A stretch of DNA of 64,000 nt from Riptortus pedestris (GCA_019009955.1 CM032231.1:109171001-109235000), one strand, 5' to 3'. Shown: positions 11,783-24,523, counted from the stretch's first letter. Notes: generated from the letters alone by a model not told the origin. A program made the numbers and translations.

Positions 11783-12378
11783 AAGAACGTGCAAGAAGGA
11801 ACATGTCCATGGACAGGATTTGGTTGGAGAGCAACACATATCTGTGATCCCTTTACTAAATAAATATCCTCACTTTATAATATTTGAGCGTAGGAACCTT
11901 GCTTCCAACAGCATACCAAGGAATCAAACACAACTCCAGATACCCTCCTTGTCTGTTCTATCTAGACTATGCCGTGCTTCTTGAACTTGTCTTACAAAGA
12001 TCCACACGTATGCGCTTAATTAGGGAAGCTATATTCTTGGATAACTTTAATTTGGTTGATCCTAACAAGTATTCCAGTTTTAATGTCATGTTCTAATTTC
12101 TTGCTCCCGAGCCATTACTACCGAAACGGACGTGCAAGAAGGAATAAGGTCAGCATTTAGTTGATGAGCACACACAGTTTTGATTCCTTCATATATAGTA
12201 CACTAACTAAATAATATTTGAGCATAGAAACTTTGCTTCCAACCGATAGCCAAATCATTAAATACTACCCCAGCTGGGTGGAGAACTAAATAAGACAAGA
12301 TTCCCTGCCTGCCTGATCTATCTAGACCTTGCCGTATTTCTTGAACGTTTCCTACAAAGAACCCCTCACGTCTTACTT
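11783..12378. repeat. Diverged tandem duplication, unit about 342 bp
   Basis: The block around 11,791 (gcaagaaggaa) recurs at 12,133, and the later blocks 'taatatttgagcgtaggaac', 'ctatctagac.atgccgt' and 'cttgaac.t.tcctacaaaga' recur in the same order at about 12,210-12,360. Substitutions and an insertion in the second copy (about 12,260-12,300) show it is old. Confidence 0.7.
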
Positions 12379-12700
12379 CTGCACTGAGATTAGTTGTTCA
12401 GCTGATGACATCTTTCTGCCATTGTATTCCTGAGATGTGTACGGCTGACTGCAGCTCTGTGCTGCTACTCCTATAGCAGACTGCATCGGGACAATCCTCG
12501 TCCTCTGCGCTGTTGCCGCTTCTACACCCGCATTCCGCTCTCTCGCCACAATCTCTTCTCTCTCTTTCTCTCCTCGCCTCTTTGGTCTCTCTCATTCATT
12601 CACTCAACTCCTCTCTTCACATGCTCAACTACCTCGACAATTCCAACTTATTTATTATTACAAAACGGCCGCAATATTTCCTGCGCATCTTGATCAGCTG
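12379..12700. other. GC-richer, CT-rich segment, unrecognised
   Basis: 12,400-12,600 is richer in CG than its surroundings and has pyrimidine-rich runs. Open frames on both strands are low-complexity (Arg/Glu or Leu/Ser rich) and not believable. Confidence 0.3.
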
Positions 12701-12847
12701 AAGATTTGAATTTTTAAATTAAGTTCAACTGCCAACGTTTTGAAAAATTGTGTCCTTTCTAAAGTAAAATTTAAAACATAGGACAGAGTGCTTGGAGTAA
12801 CACATTTCTGAACTCATATCCACTCAGGGCATCATATCCACATTAAA

Positions 12848-13170
12848 TTGCAACAAGCACAAACACGACTTACACAAATATACCCTTTAATGAAAAAAGT
12901 ACACCACTGAAACTGACTAGCGCAACAATGCTTTACAAAACACCCTTACTCCCTATATTAACAAACGCATGCCCAGTCTGGCTGGGCATCAGCAACACAC
13001 ACAAAAAGAAATTACAGTCCTTCCAGAGCAAAGTACTTCGGATAGCGGCGAATGCTCCCTGGTTTGTTAGGAACAGCCAAATCCACAGGGAATTGGAGGT
13101 TGCTCCTATTTCAGTTCATCTTCAACAACTTGTGAGGAAATATCATGGCAGCCTTCCGATGACAAGTTGA
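12848..13170 (+). pseudogene. Jockey-type non-LTR retrotransposon, end of reverse transcriptase ORF2 (frameshifted)
   Basis: The frame ending at 13,170 contains LYKTPLLPILTNACPVW and, after a short linker, LRIAANAPWFVRNSQIHREL. These are the thumb-proximal signature of jockey-clade reverse transcriptases, which in that clade sits near the C terminus of ORF2. The preceding piece of the same protein (LQQAQTRLTQIYPLMKK, from 12,848) lies in another frame, so a single-base indel near 12,895-12,910 breaks the ORF. The polymerase core with the YxDD box and the endonuclease are absent: the copy is 5'-truncated, as usual for dead LINEs. No poly(A) tail is obvious after 13,170. Confidence 0.85.
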
Positions 13171-13530
13171 GCCACTCATTATAATTTAGGTGCAATGACT
13201 GAAGGGCGACTACGTCCGAGGTTGTACCGAAATTTCTTAATTTTGTAACAAATCTTATAGTAACACTTTGTTTATAATAATTGGTCCAAATACATTTTCT
13301 TTCCTTCTTCTTTCTACATATTTGCAGGCATACACCAAATAAAAAACAAGTCAATCATCTGGCAGAGGGTATAGTAGATTTCAGGCGTGGGAGGGGGAAA
13401 GATTTAGTAAAGTTTGTACGCGCTCAGTTCACAAATAAGATTTTCTGTGGCACGCACCTGACGATAACGAGGAATACCAACTTTGGGAACACGTTTTGAC
13501 AAATATATTTCTCCAAACTTGAATAATCCA

Positions 13531-13562
<32 letters not shown>

Positions 13563-13823
13563 TAGAATAGTTTGGAGATTTGGTCTCTTAAATTAGGAGT
13601 AATTTTGAGGATAAACCATGACAATTACTTTTGCGGTGAGAAAGATACATACAGTGCACTCGATGTGCTCTTGGAAAACCTTAAGTGAAGAATGCAATTC
13701 CTTCATGAGCTACAGGTATTTATTTAGGGACCGACTCAAAATCATACTTCAAAATAAATGATTATGAAGATTTAGGGCCTTTTTCTGAGATCCTGACGGA
13801 TGGTCCCTAATTCCCAGATTATT
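13171..13823. other. Unannotated stretch with poly(A) tract
   Basis: Holds a run of about 18 A's followed by A-rich DNA at 13,532-13,562, perhaps the tail of a retroposed copy. No gene recognised. Confidence 0.35.
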
Positions 13824-14022
13824 TGGTTCTCCGGTTAGCCGTGTGAGTTAAGACGTTGTGCCTTAATAAACAGGGTAACCTAGGGTGATGGGTTCGATTA
13901 CCTTCTGGCCAATAGGTATTTATTTAGTGAAGAACTGAGTAAATAAAATTCTTAGTTTCATCCTAGCTAAAAAGGAAGATAACCTGTAGATCACTCATCA
14001 CAAAGTGGACGTCCAGATTTCA
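13824..14022 (+). mobile_element. tRNA-derived SINE (family S), copy 2
   Basis: A box region gttagccgtgtgagttaaga and B box gggttcgattacc, followed by the shared 3' body (aaattcttagtttcatcctagct, 'cacaaagtggacgtcc'). Structure as in the copy at 51,980, with intermediate divergence. Confidence 0.75.
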
Positions 14023-14639
14023 AATGTTGCGTAAATGTGTGTGATTTCAATCACTTTTGAAGTAGCATTCGCCACCTAAGAGTCCAATATAAATATATCT
14101 TTTTAGTTAACTACTAAATCAAATTGTGGGTCACAAATCCCACCAATATTGTTATCTAATGACTGATATTTGTACTTCTCCTATCTGAAAGAAAGGAAAC
14201 TATGCCCGTTTATTATTCGCTTCTAGAAATAACTAAGGTAAATTATTCGAGGCGGAAAATGTATTAAATGTATGCAATTAAATCACTGCAAACAAGAAGC
14301 GGAAGTTATCTAGGATGTATGTCCAAAGGCTGACTTGTAGCTTGTTACCGTGAACAAGTCCTTGATCTTTCTTGGAAATTGGCAGGGGACAGAGGGTCAC
14401 ACAGACATGCAGTGGTTTCCAATTGTCTTCCGCATGAGTTTAAGCAACTAGAGAACTCCGCTCTTTACAAAGATTGTTGTGGAAGCATCCCCTGAGTAGC
14501 TTACATGACCAGACTTATGATTGGACTATAAAGATGAGGCAAACTAAAACTTACAATCATATTGCAATGCACAGTCTGACAATGACATGTCACTCAGAGC
14601 TCCTTAAATTGGTGGTGGATGTTGTTCATAATTGAAAAA
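14023..14639. other. Unannotated stretch
   Basis: 14,310-14,600 is less AT-rich than average, but no frame is convincingly open and no repeat was recognised. Confidence 0.35.
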
Positions 14640-15225
14640 GTCCGTCACGCATGAGTTGCACGCATGGGATTATAATAGGCTGTTCACAGAATATATTTTC
14701 TATTTCTAAGTAAAAATCCCTAGCTAGTACGAATAACTAACTCACTTAATATTTGACTTTCAAAAAAAAAATATATATATAAACTACAATAATCGTGGAG
14801 TACAAATAGTTCAATAGATTGGTAGACATTAGACATTTTTCGAAACGATTCGTAATATCAGAGATATTTTGAACATTCGAATTCCTTCCTTCATCACACT
14901 CACCCCGTCCATATTCTTGTACAGGATTTAGCCATTAATGGCAAAGAACTTTTCTGTCGAATGAAATGGTTAAATATCGAGTACGGCATATATCAAATGA
15001 ATGATTTCGAGTTAAAAATACAAATATCTCGGTTAATACACAAGATAGAGAAAAACAGTAACCCCCTCCCTCTTCGGCATCCCCAGAAATTCTCCCCGCC
15101 CTCCCACTTGGTTGATTTTAATCATTAATGAATATTTAGTATTACATAAAACGTTTAAATAATCGAGTTTGATAATGATACATCAAAAATTGCGACGACG
15201 TCACAGACATAGCTTTGAAATGAAC
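14640..15225 (+). repeat. Family A, copy with eroded internal modules
   Basis: Starts GTCCGTCACGCATGAGTTG, continues through both modules (14,840-15,010 and 15,015-15,190) and stops near 'aaattgcgacgacgtcacag'. The TA block and palindromic end are lost. Confidence 0.65.
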
Positions 15226-16934
15226 CTAAACCATGATCAATGTCGGAGATGAATCCCTGAAGTCTGGATCAAAAAATTCAAATCAAAACCTAATTTTTGA
15301 TTGCCCAATTCATATTAATCTTAATTCTAATCCTAAAGATTTCGTAACTCATTTCGTGTTTGTGACTCATTAATTGATTCTATTGTAGCAATCAGTTAAA
15401 ATCATGATATTATGAAAAATCATTTTTTTTAACTAAAGACCTACGTAAATCTTACTTATTTTTGCATTAAGTATTGATTTTTTTTTAATAATTGCTTATA
15501 TAATTTCTAATCCACAAAAACACTGGCGTTTACCTTCTTTTACTGGGTATAAATATATTATTTTTATCTGAATCTAAATTATTGCAGATAATTTTTTTTA
15601 TTCTTGATTTTACAATTTATATTTTTTACTATTTGGATCTTTCGGTTTATTTATACCTATATTTTTTATATACATTTACTATTGACCCTGGTTTGATTGT
15701 TTACACGAATAAATAAATTAAATTATGTATATAAATTGAACACTTACATCTTTTTTTTTTTTCATATACATTAACAATGTGAAATGGGAACAATACAAAT
15801 TCACATTGAGAGAGTATTATTAAAACGGGTAATTAATTAAACTGCATTGCGCTACGTGTTATTTTGGGAATAGAACAATCATTTTGCTGTCTTGCAGTTT
15901 TTTTAACCTGGCTCAACATTCTTCTTGGGTGGCATTGGTAATGTTTATTCCATACTCGAAAAATAAAAAATATAACCCCACCATTAATATCCCAATCAAT
16001 TGCAGCTATATCAATCAAACTGCAGTTCTTTTTCTGAAGATGAGTCTAGTTAAATTAACCTAAGAGATCTAAGCATTTGAGGTAGTACTTGAGATGCACG
16101 TTATGAAAAAATGTTTCTATGTCCACCAATGCCTTCGTTAAAACGATGCCCCCCCCCCTCTGTTGGGAACGTAAATTTTATTTGGTGGTCACCCAACTAT
16201 ATATTTTAACGTTTCATTCTGCTGGGGGTTCATAAAAATCGTAAAAATTAAAATATCACCAATAACTCTATTTTTTACCATTGGATCGAATAATAAAAAA
16301 GGACCCAATATTGTTAATAAATTAATGATAAATTATATTTAAAGGGTTACATGATTTTTTCCTTATTCGACCTTTAGTGAACCCCCACTCCAAGAAATAC
16401 GATTTTCATATTAAGCATATTAGCTCACTAAGCATGCCATTCTTTCAAGCACATAAAATCCAAGCCCAACATTACATGCATATTATAAAAGTGAAATAGA
16501 AAATGGAAGGTGACAATAATTTCATTTGTGCTGGACAAAGAGGTTTGACATCCACGTGTCATTCCTGAGAGTGGGAAATCTGCTTAGTTTCCGTACGATC
16601 TTTTTAATTCCTAATTTCACTGCCTAATAATTGATATTCTGCACTGAATTTGAGTTTCAAGGATTTTTCACCACTTCACAGTGCCAAATTCACTAACTAA
16701 TACATTTCATAGTCACACTAATGAACCTTAGAAGTTATTTTCGGTACGAATGACAAACCTCTTTGCTTGACGTATCTCATAGCCTTGAATAATCAGGTGA
16801 TTAAAATATTTGCATATTCCTAGCAGAGTACACTGAACATAAATGCATTTGGAGTGCCCATTCTAATATCCGATTTATTTGCATTAAAATCAAATCAATT
16901 ATACCAAGATATTTTTAGCTTTTAATCCACTTGT
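15226..16934. other. Unannotated AT-rich stretch
   Basis: 15,420-15,770 is strongly T/A-rich with long T-runs. No gene recognised; a C-run lies at about 16,148-16,157. Confidence 0.4.
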
Positions 16935-17646
16935 AATATCACCTGGCCACATATTTTCTATTCTAAGTAAAAAACCGATGAGTAGTAGTGGGAGGGGTAC
17001 TGAAGGTTTAAATAAGTACGAATAACTCGTTTAATACTTTAGTTAAGATAAAATGCATAAAAAAATTGTTGAATATCTATAGTTTAATGAAATTGGTTCA
17101 ATTTCATTTTACTATCAGACTTATTATAATGGAGAGATTTGGAATTTTTCAATTCTCCCTCCCTAAACCCCAGTATTCCAGGATCGATTTAATCCAATAA
17201 CAAATACGATCTTTACTGTTGGCTGAAACGGTTAAATATCGAGTGCGGTGTAGATCAAATAAACATTTTCGAGACTAGTACGTAAAATCTCACATGATGA
17301 CGTCATCACACAACGATTTTTCAATTATCTCGTATAATAAAGGGCTTGTGAAAACAATATTTGGTATTAGGAGCCATGAGTAGGAGTGGGAGTTTACTGA
17401 AGGCTGAAAACTAAGAAATTCCTCAGTTATACTCTTGACAGTGACAATACTATAATAAGTTTGCTTCTCTATATTTTTTCGATGTGACGTATAACAATAG
17501 AGATATTTTAAAGTCCCCTCCTCTAACCCCCCCCCCACAGGTCTGATTCCAGCAGATAAAGAACTAGATCTTCTTTTTTAAAGAAATCATTTAAATACCG
17601 AGTTTGGTAACGATCAGACAAAAATTGTGACCGCTAGAGCGTTCAC

Positions 17647-17694
<48 letters not shown>

Positions 17695-17770
17695 GAATGG
17701 ACCCCATTTTCGTCGTCTCCTGGGAAGGATTGGTGGACATTTTGAAAGTTCTCAAAAATTAGGTCATGAT
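16935..17770 (+). repeat. Family A, long dimeric copy
   Basis: Contains the first module with a perfect TGACGTCA palindrome (about 17,298-17,305), the linking segment 'atgagtaggagtgggagtttactgaaggctgaaaac', the second module, a (TA)n tract and the 'atgaatggaccccattttcgtcgtctcctggg' segment. The 5' signature and 3' palindrome are absent. Confidence 0.75.
17649..17692. repeat. (TA)n tract inside family A
   Basis: Occupies the fixed TA position of the element, between 'gctagagcgttcacg' and 'gaatggacccc'. Confidence 0.9.
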
Positions 17771-18493
17771 TTAAACCTCAATAAATCATCGTTATGTATA
17801 AGAATATTTAAGCAAAATATGTTAGTGGCCCTTTTTGTTAAATTAACAATAAACTAAGAATAATCATATTATGGTTTTTAAAATGTAACGCCTATTTTAG
17901 GTTTTGTTTTTCTTTTTCTCCTCATAGTAACCCTATGAGGAGTTATTTATTTCAGTACATGTTTCATTGCCACATGACATATTATATTATGTTTAAATAC
18001 ATTTTTATTTTGCAATATATACACGTTAATCAACTATCAACCTATTTTAAGTTAAATAGGACGAAAAAAAATAGACTCATGTATGGTTTAGTCCATTTCT
18101 ATAAGTATATCCACTCCCGCTACTATGTAAAAATTATCCCCATTAAATGAAATTTTTAACTTTATTACTTTTCTCTTTTAGTTTATTATAGCTACTATGA
18201 CTAGTTGAGTTATTTACTGATTACTACTACCCTTTTCTAAAGTGAGTCATTCACCAAATAAATCCTTGAGGGAGAGAAAACCATGGCCGGATATCCAATG
18301 ACGTTGTCTTAAATTTATATTAATGTTCTATTTCTATTAATGGGCTGAAAGCTTTAAGACAACCTTACGAAAACTCTAGGAATTCATTCAGAGAAAGGTT
18401 AAATTACTTATTGTTGAGGGAACAAAGAAAATAAGAAATATTTGAGCTACAAGACACTCTAATTTGGCTACATAATCATCTGTTCAAGTTCTG

Positions 18494-18528
<35 letters not shown>

Positions 18529-18969
18529 TATATATATATATATATATAATAGCTTTTTGTTTTTTTTATTAATAAAAAAGTAATTCTTAGCGAAACTGTG
18601 ATGATATGAAATTCTGAAAATAAGTAAACGAAATCCAGATATAGTGGAAGAATTTCTAATTCTTCTGGCTTAAATTCTTCAAAACTCAATACACCTCCAT
18701 TCACTTTTTGGAATCTTTAACTGTTTACAAAATAACCGAGTTTTCCATAGCTTGACTATTTCATGTGCATTACATGCTTATTTTCACGTATCTTAAATAG
18801 TTAGCCATTTTTTATTTTATTTAGAAATTCAGTTAGCAATTCAGTTAGACATTTAGTAACAACAACAAATATACCGTTTCATATGTCATGTGTATTTAAG
18901 AAATGCGCTGAAATTTTTATTTCTAAATAACATTTAAAAAAATGATTCCAACCTTTTAGTATAATGCCC
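17771..18969. other. Unannotated AT-rich stretch with (TA)n at 18,495-18,548
   Basis: No gene recognised. The open frame 18,468-18,704 (minus) depends on the TA tract. Confidence 0.4.
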
Positions 18970-18993
18970 TTACACAGCCCCTGCATGACGGAC
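18970..18993 (-). repeat. Family A, isolated 5'-end fragment
   Basis: Only the terminal ~24 bp (tacacagcccctgcatgacg then gacat) remain. Confidence 0.6.
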
Positions 18994-19205
18994 ATTTTTC
19001 ATCATTTACTTAGAATCTAGCAAATAAACAAATAGACAGTAATGAAAAATATTATCATATCTCAATCTCGCATATCACTGACCAGAATAACCTGGTTCGA
19101 TTAAACCTTTCCAAAGGTAGAGAGTAATGGAGGGGAGGGGGGAGAAGCAATTGAGGACTTATAACGCCAAGAAATATTGCCACAAAACATTTTCTTTCTA
19201 TTATA

Positions 19206-19312
19206 GATTTACTGTTAGTATCGAGTTCGATTCTCCCATTGGGCAATAGGAATTATTTTGGTACTCATTAAATAGATTCCTTAGTTCCACACTGGCTATA
19301 AAAGGGCGTTTC
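19206..19312 (+). mobile_element. tRNA-derived SINE (family S), 5'-truncated copy 3
   Basis: Begins just before the B box (gagttcgattctccc) and carries the family 3' body (actcattaaatagattccttagttcca, ggctataaaaggg). The A box is missing. Confidence 0.65.
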
Positions 19313-20127
19313 CTCTGCCAGAACATTCAATGAATAATCAACAACTGTCCGTACTCCCATCACCAAGGACAAAACCATTAGGATTTCCGATCTTCTCAGT
19401 GGGCCGATGGAGTCAGGAAAAGGATGCACATAAAATTATCTCGTCTCTTAACCATCTCGACAAATGAAAGCAATGGCGTTCAACAGTTTTATGGCATCGT
19501 TAAACTTCATCAACTTGGACACATTTATCAACATTTAAAAAAAAAACGTAGATATTCCTTGTCGTTTGATAATATTGAATATGACGACTCTTTATGGAGG
19601 AAACATTAAAATGATCAGACGAACATTACACCGTACACATGAATCGCCTTAATGATTTTTTTTCTGCTTACTTCTAATATTCGAAGCAGGGATTAGAGAA
19701 GGGTTTAATTTTGGAGTAAATAAAAAAAATGATTACCGAAAATAATTATTTGAAATTCAATTTGTTTTTTTTTGCCAAATACTCTTGTATAACTGGAAAA
19801 TAAATAACGACGAGAAAATGCAATAATTTGGAGTATTTAGAATAAATATCAAATAATAATTTAATGCAGTGTATTGGAATAATCCAAAAATTAAAAATAA
19901 CTAAATTCTTATCGCAAGATTAACTCTCTTAGTTGAGTTTTCTGACAGGGAGGAGCGATTTCTATTATTGGTACTTAAGTAAAAACGCCCAAACTCCCAC
20001 AAAAAATATTTACTAATAGAACAGAGCGCTTTCGACGGATTGCATCATCGTCAATGCTCTGTTGACACACTAAAAAACAATAAAGGATCTATGTCTATTA
20101 CATTGTTTAAAAATTATTACACTAGCT
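19313..20127. other. Unannotated stretch
   Basis: No gene or repeat recognised. Confidence 0.35.
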
Positions 20128-20450
20128 CTCGGCGGAGAGTCCCGAACGTAGCCGACTCCTGCCGACCACACTCATGCATACAAATGCAAATATCTCGGTT
20201 ATTATACAAGATAGAGAATAAATGTATATATCAATATTTATAGTAAATTTAATTTGATTGATTCTGTACAATATTTCGATCCGACGTATAGTAACGGAGA
20301 TTTTTTGAATTTTCGAAAATCCTCCCCTCTAAACCCCCCCCCCGTGGTCCGATTTCAGCCGCTAACGAACTTGATCTTTCTTTTTACATAAAACGACTAA
20401 ATATCGAGTTTAGTAACGATAAAAAAAAATTGCGACTGCTAGAGCTGTAA
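20128..20450 (+). repeat. Family A, monomeric copy (left half of an inverted pair)
   Basis: From the 'ctctcggcggagagtcccgaac' module through the C-run (20,334-20,343) to 'aaaattgcgactgctagagc'. It abuts a minus-strand copy, so the (TA)n and 3' end are missing in both, as if two copies had fused at this point. Confidence 0.7.
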
Positions 20451-20451
20451 C

Positions 20452-20932
20452 ATTGTACAGAATCAATCTTATTACAAATTAAATTTACTATAAATATTAC
20501 TATTATTCTCTATCTTGAATATTAACCGAGATATTTGCATTTTTATGAAGTCTGTGGTTGGGTATAGTTCGGATTAGGTCGGCCATTTCCGCCAGTACTC
20601 GGCTCAGGTGGAAGCTTCTTCTAACCTTACCTGTCGTTTCTAACCTTACCTTACCTTCCTTACTTTGTGAGATTTATGCAAATACGTTCTGTTCATCCGC
20701 CACCCTCCTTCTTTAGTTCTTGGACTACTAAAATTTGAGTTATTAAAATATAATTTATTCTTACAATTCTGAAGCCGTTTCAGTTGGGAATTTGTTTTAA
20801 TTAACTGAAAGATTTCTCATTACCGTTTGTATTTAATCACGGTAGTATTCTGTTACCAGTATGCAGATTTCTCTATTGTATAACTTCGCATGGGAAATGT
20901 GCTTAGTTTACGCAGCCCCTGCGTGACGGACT
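20452..20932 (-). repeat. Family A, monomeric copy (right half of an inverted pair)
   Basis: Reads on minus from the 5' signature (cagcccctgcgtgacggac at the right edge) to 'aatattcaagatagag' and 'tttgtaataagattgattctg'. It shares the sub-module 'gtctgtggttgggtatagttcgg' and 'tctaaccttacct' with the copy at 47.3-48.2 kb, so these two are one subfamily. Confidence 0.75.
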
Positions 20933-21104
20933 TTTTTATTAGTGAACACTAACAACCTACATTTAATTTATTATATTTACAACGAACTCAAAACAACACT
21001 TCTCCAGGGTATTTTCTCTTTGAGAGAGATTGACTGATGACTTTGCTAAATAAATGGGACATTGAAGTACCAAATGAATATAAAATGCTGCAACACAAAG
21101 TATA

Positions 21105-21150
21105 TTATATATATATATATATATATATACATATGTGTGAGTGTGTGTGT
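21105..21150. repeat. (TA)n-(TG)n microsatellite
   Basis: TA units followed by GTGTG repeats. Confidence 0.85.
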
Positions 21151-22294
21151 CACTCACTGAATGGGATAGGACAGTGACAGAGGCCTAGGTACTAAAAGGA
21201 TTGTAGTACCTAGTATATAGTTATATGCTTATTTAATCTCAAACTGTAAAACACCAGGGCTCACCAAATGTATGAATGAAATGTACTGAGCTACTCGAGG
21301 GTTGTCAATTCTCATTTCAGTTTTTAATTCATCATAATTTCCTCTTAATTGGTTAATCATAGACGAAAGCACACATTATTGACTTTTTCATTCTAAAAAA
21401 ATTATTAATTATTTAAAAATTGATTACAGTAGAGTTTATTGACAGAAACGCCATTAAGAAATGCTTTATTTGACATTCTCAAAGCATAAATATTCCATTC
21501 TACTCGGAGAACACTGTATATATTCCAGGATGTCGAACGTGTCAATGTTGGTTGACACACGGCTAGTGTAACATTGGAATAACAAGCTCACACAAGGATT
21601 TCATTCACTGAGATCCTCAGGAAACAAACATGACTTTCATTCATACAATGAATTATTGATTCAGCTTGTTCAATGGACTATCCAATCAGATATTCGGTTG
21701 TCTGCTTCCTGCCTTCGTCCGTAGCTTCGCTTCATTATAAGCTGTCAATTATAATTTTCAATTCAAATATTTTCTATTATAAGTTGTCTAAAGTTAAATT
21801 GTTTTAAATTATATAAAACTGGACCTACAATCTCAACTATCACCGTGCGTAAGTTTCACTCTATTGTAAAACTTACAGGAACAATCTGATGCCAAAATCT
21901 GAATAGGGGTGTCCAAAAGGTTTGGAATACATGTTTATGCACTTGAAAATTAATATTTCGCACCAAACCAAAAAATTAATTGTATGAATTTAGGTGATTC
22001 TCCTTAAAGCAATCAACCAATTTCGGGCAACACACTACGGCCCATATGAACCTGCAGTTATGTGAGCAGTAGAAGTCAATGGTATTTCATTCCTAGGCAT
22101 AGTAAACTATAATGAAAAAGTATTAAGCAACGTAAATTGATATAAAATCTGAGCGAAAGAGAATCATTTCATCATTGTAGTCATGATCTCTTTGGTTGTT
22201 TTATGATATCTAAGAAACCTAAGGCAAAATACTCATAATTTAATACTGAAATGGTCTTCTTGAGCTAAGAGATCATGCGATTAATGTCGAAAGT
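21151..22294. other. Unannotated stretch
   Basis: No gene or repeat recognised. Confidence 0.35.
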
Positions 22295-22500
22295 GCTGCG
22301 TAAACTAAGCAGATTTCCAACGCACTCCAATCATTTGCGAATAACTTCATCATAATATTTTCTCCCTTGACAACAATAATTTGAAAACATGATTTTAAAT
22401 TTAAGCTGGTCATTATTATTTATTATCACGACTGTTTTAAGTAAAAATCTTTTGAGTATAATTGGGAATTAACTGAAGGCTGGAAATTTACGAAATCAAG
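22295..22500 (+). repeat. Family A, 5' fragment
   Basis: Starts ctgcgtaaactaagcagatt and carries a decayed first module to 'gggaattaactgaaggctgg'. Truncated on both sides. Confidence 0.55.
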
Positions 22501-23689
22501 AGCAATGTGAAGATACAAAATGTACAATGTATCACTTTGTTAGTAATTTCTATATATATATTTTTTTTTTGGCACGTTGTAAAATTTATAATCATGATTT
22601 TGTATTATATTCTGGTTTAATGCCCTACCCAGGCCGATTTCTCTTATTATCGAACAAGCGTTTTAATTACAGACACACAACAAACACAAACGTGTGCATG
22701 TGTATCAGAACGTACTTCATTTTCTTCAAATGTAGGAGTGATTAACATTTGTACAAAATTTACGAGCATCGCCACGTGACTACAAACTCAATAGCTCATT
22801 TCACTATAGGGAAATCCAGTAAAATGGTGAAGGAGTCTAAAATGTTGCTGAAAATCGTCAAAAATATAACAAAAAGTCTTAGATCTTTTTCACTGTTTTA
22901 TTTAGTAGACTTAAAAAGATTTAAAAGGGTTAACTTTTATTATATTCTTTAGACAAAGCACGGACATGAGAAACAATAAGATATTAAAGAAATATTTCCC
23001 ATAATATAAAAATAAAGTACAACAAAGGTTAGTGCAAGAAGGAGTAAATACATTATTCTAATTATGCCAATCACCATCGCTGTGTGGAACAAACCAAATA
23101 AATAAATTAAATATTGAGTAGATACACTGCAAATATTAGTTTCTATTTGGGAAAATTATTTTTATTAACGCTTTACTGGACTCTATGTAAAATAACGATG
23201 TCGAAACTTGAATTTTCTAAAATTTTGTTCTTTTAATTGACCAACTAAAAAGAAATGTTCACTGCTAAAAAAATTTGTTCTTAATAATTCGTGGTCGGAA
23301 GATGAAGAAGCCTCCTGGGACGAGGAAGACCTTCACAGCTCTTGGGTCACTACCCTCTGCCATTTTCTCGCTTTGGCTACTTTTTCCTTTTCTTTTTCAG
23401 CCGCGCGGAGTTTCAAATGTTCGGCCGTTAACCCTCTCTCCGTTCTCTACTTATAACTATGGAGCTCATTCATCGTTTTATTTTTCGCAGCGTGAAAATC
23501 GCTCAAGGCTTCCTCTCACACAGTAGGCGTTGCGAACAGCCTGCTGATCCATTACATTCCATTTTTCCTGAAGATGCCTTAAGCTCATTAAAAAAACGAT
23601 GTAGTCAAACTATATTTCCGACCAAGACTTGGCTACCGGGCATTTGACGATAGTATTGCGGTATTGTGTAGAATTTAGTGTACTATATA
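22501..23689. other. Unannotated stretch with GC-richer block at 23,275-23,650
   Basis: The GC-richer block reads EDEEASWDEEDLHSSW in one plus frame and holds overlapping open frames (23,275-23,526 and 23,459-23,647). None resembles a family I know. It could be an old exon or processed pseudogene. Confidence 0.3.
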
Positions 23690-24523
23690 CCAAGTGAATA
23701 TAAAAATGAATGTTTATCTGCTTGTCCTTTATAGAATCGTAAACGGTCAAACCGAACTTTATGAAACTTATTATGTATATTACTACTAACCCAACTTAGA
23801 CTTTAGGCTATATTAATATTCTCTGAGACGAACAGGAGTGGGGGTTATAAGGGAGGTCAGAAATTAAAAAAAGCGATATTTCGTTTCCTATTGTTTTTTT
23901 GGCAAATATCCACATACCACAAGTTGTTTATTTTGTTATTTAGAGTATTTTTGTTACATACACTTTTGCAATCTTTTAAGTCTCATAAACATATAATTTA
24001 AAAGAATGATCGCTGGAGAGGCATACCCAGTTATTTCTGGAATTTATTAACTCTGCTCCGTTAATATATGTTACACTTTACTGAACATGCTATGTACCAT
24101 TAGGAATATACTGTTCGCTTTCCAAACATAAAAAAAGAGTATTTTTAATAGTGATCATTACGTATATAAAACAGCTGTCATTCAAGTGTTTCTTTGGACC
24201 ACTTTTGAGGAAATGAATGTTTATTCATAGATGGTTCGGAATGCAGAATTCTTTCTATGATTATGAATAATATGGTTAATAGGATAATCTATGATAATGC
24301 TATATATAAAAAAAGATACATGCACTGGAAACGACGTAACATACATACATAAAAAATACAAGTACATAACAAATACTTTTATTATTAATATATCCCCTGC
24401 ACGCCGGTCTTAGGTGTAACTCCTAAGCATTGAGACCGGGAAATGTTAAAATATTGTAAAGTCCCCAAAACAAATACCTTCATTTAGCCTCAAATGATTT
24501 CCCGGGCGAAGCTGGCTAACTTA
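23690..24523 (+). mobile_element. Helitron-like non-autonomous element, plus orientation
   Basis: Opens with 'aatgtttatctgcttgtcc' and 'tcgtaaacggtcaaaccgaactt', a start motif common to many short arthropod repeats. At 24,497-24,523 it ends with a hairpin (CCCGGGC GAA GCTGGC) followed by CTAG and a T, the classical Helitron 3' terminus. A module shared in inverse with 26,040-26,115 confirms family membership. No Rep/helicase ORF is present. Confidence 0.45.

Noticed and set aside
18468..18704. 78-codon minus frame
   Set aside because: Half of it is translated TA microsatellite (Tyr-Ile repeats).
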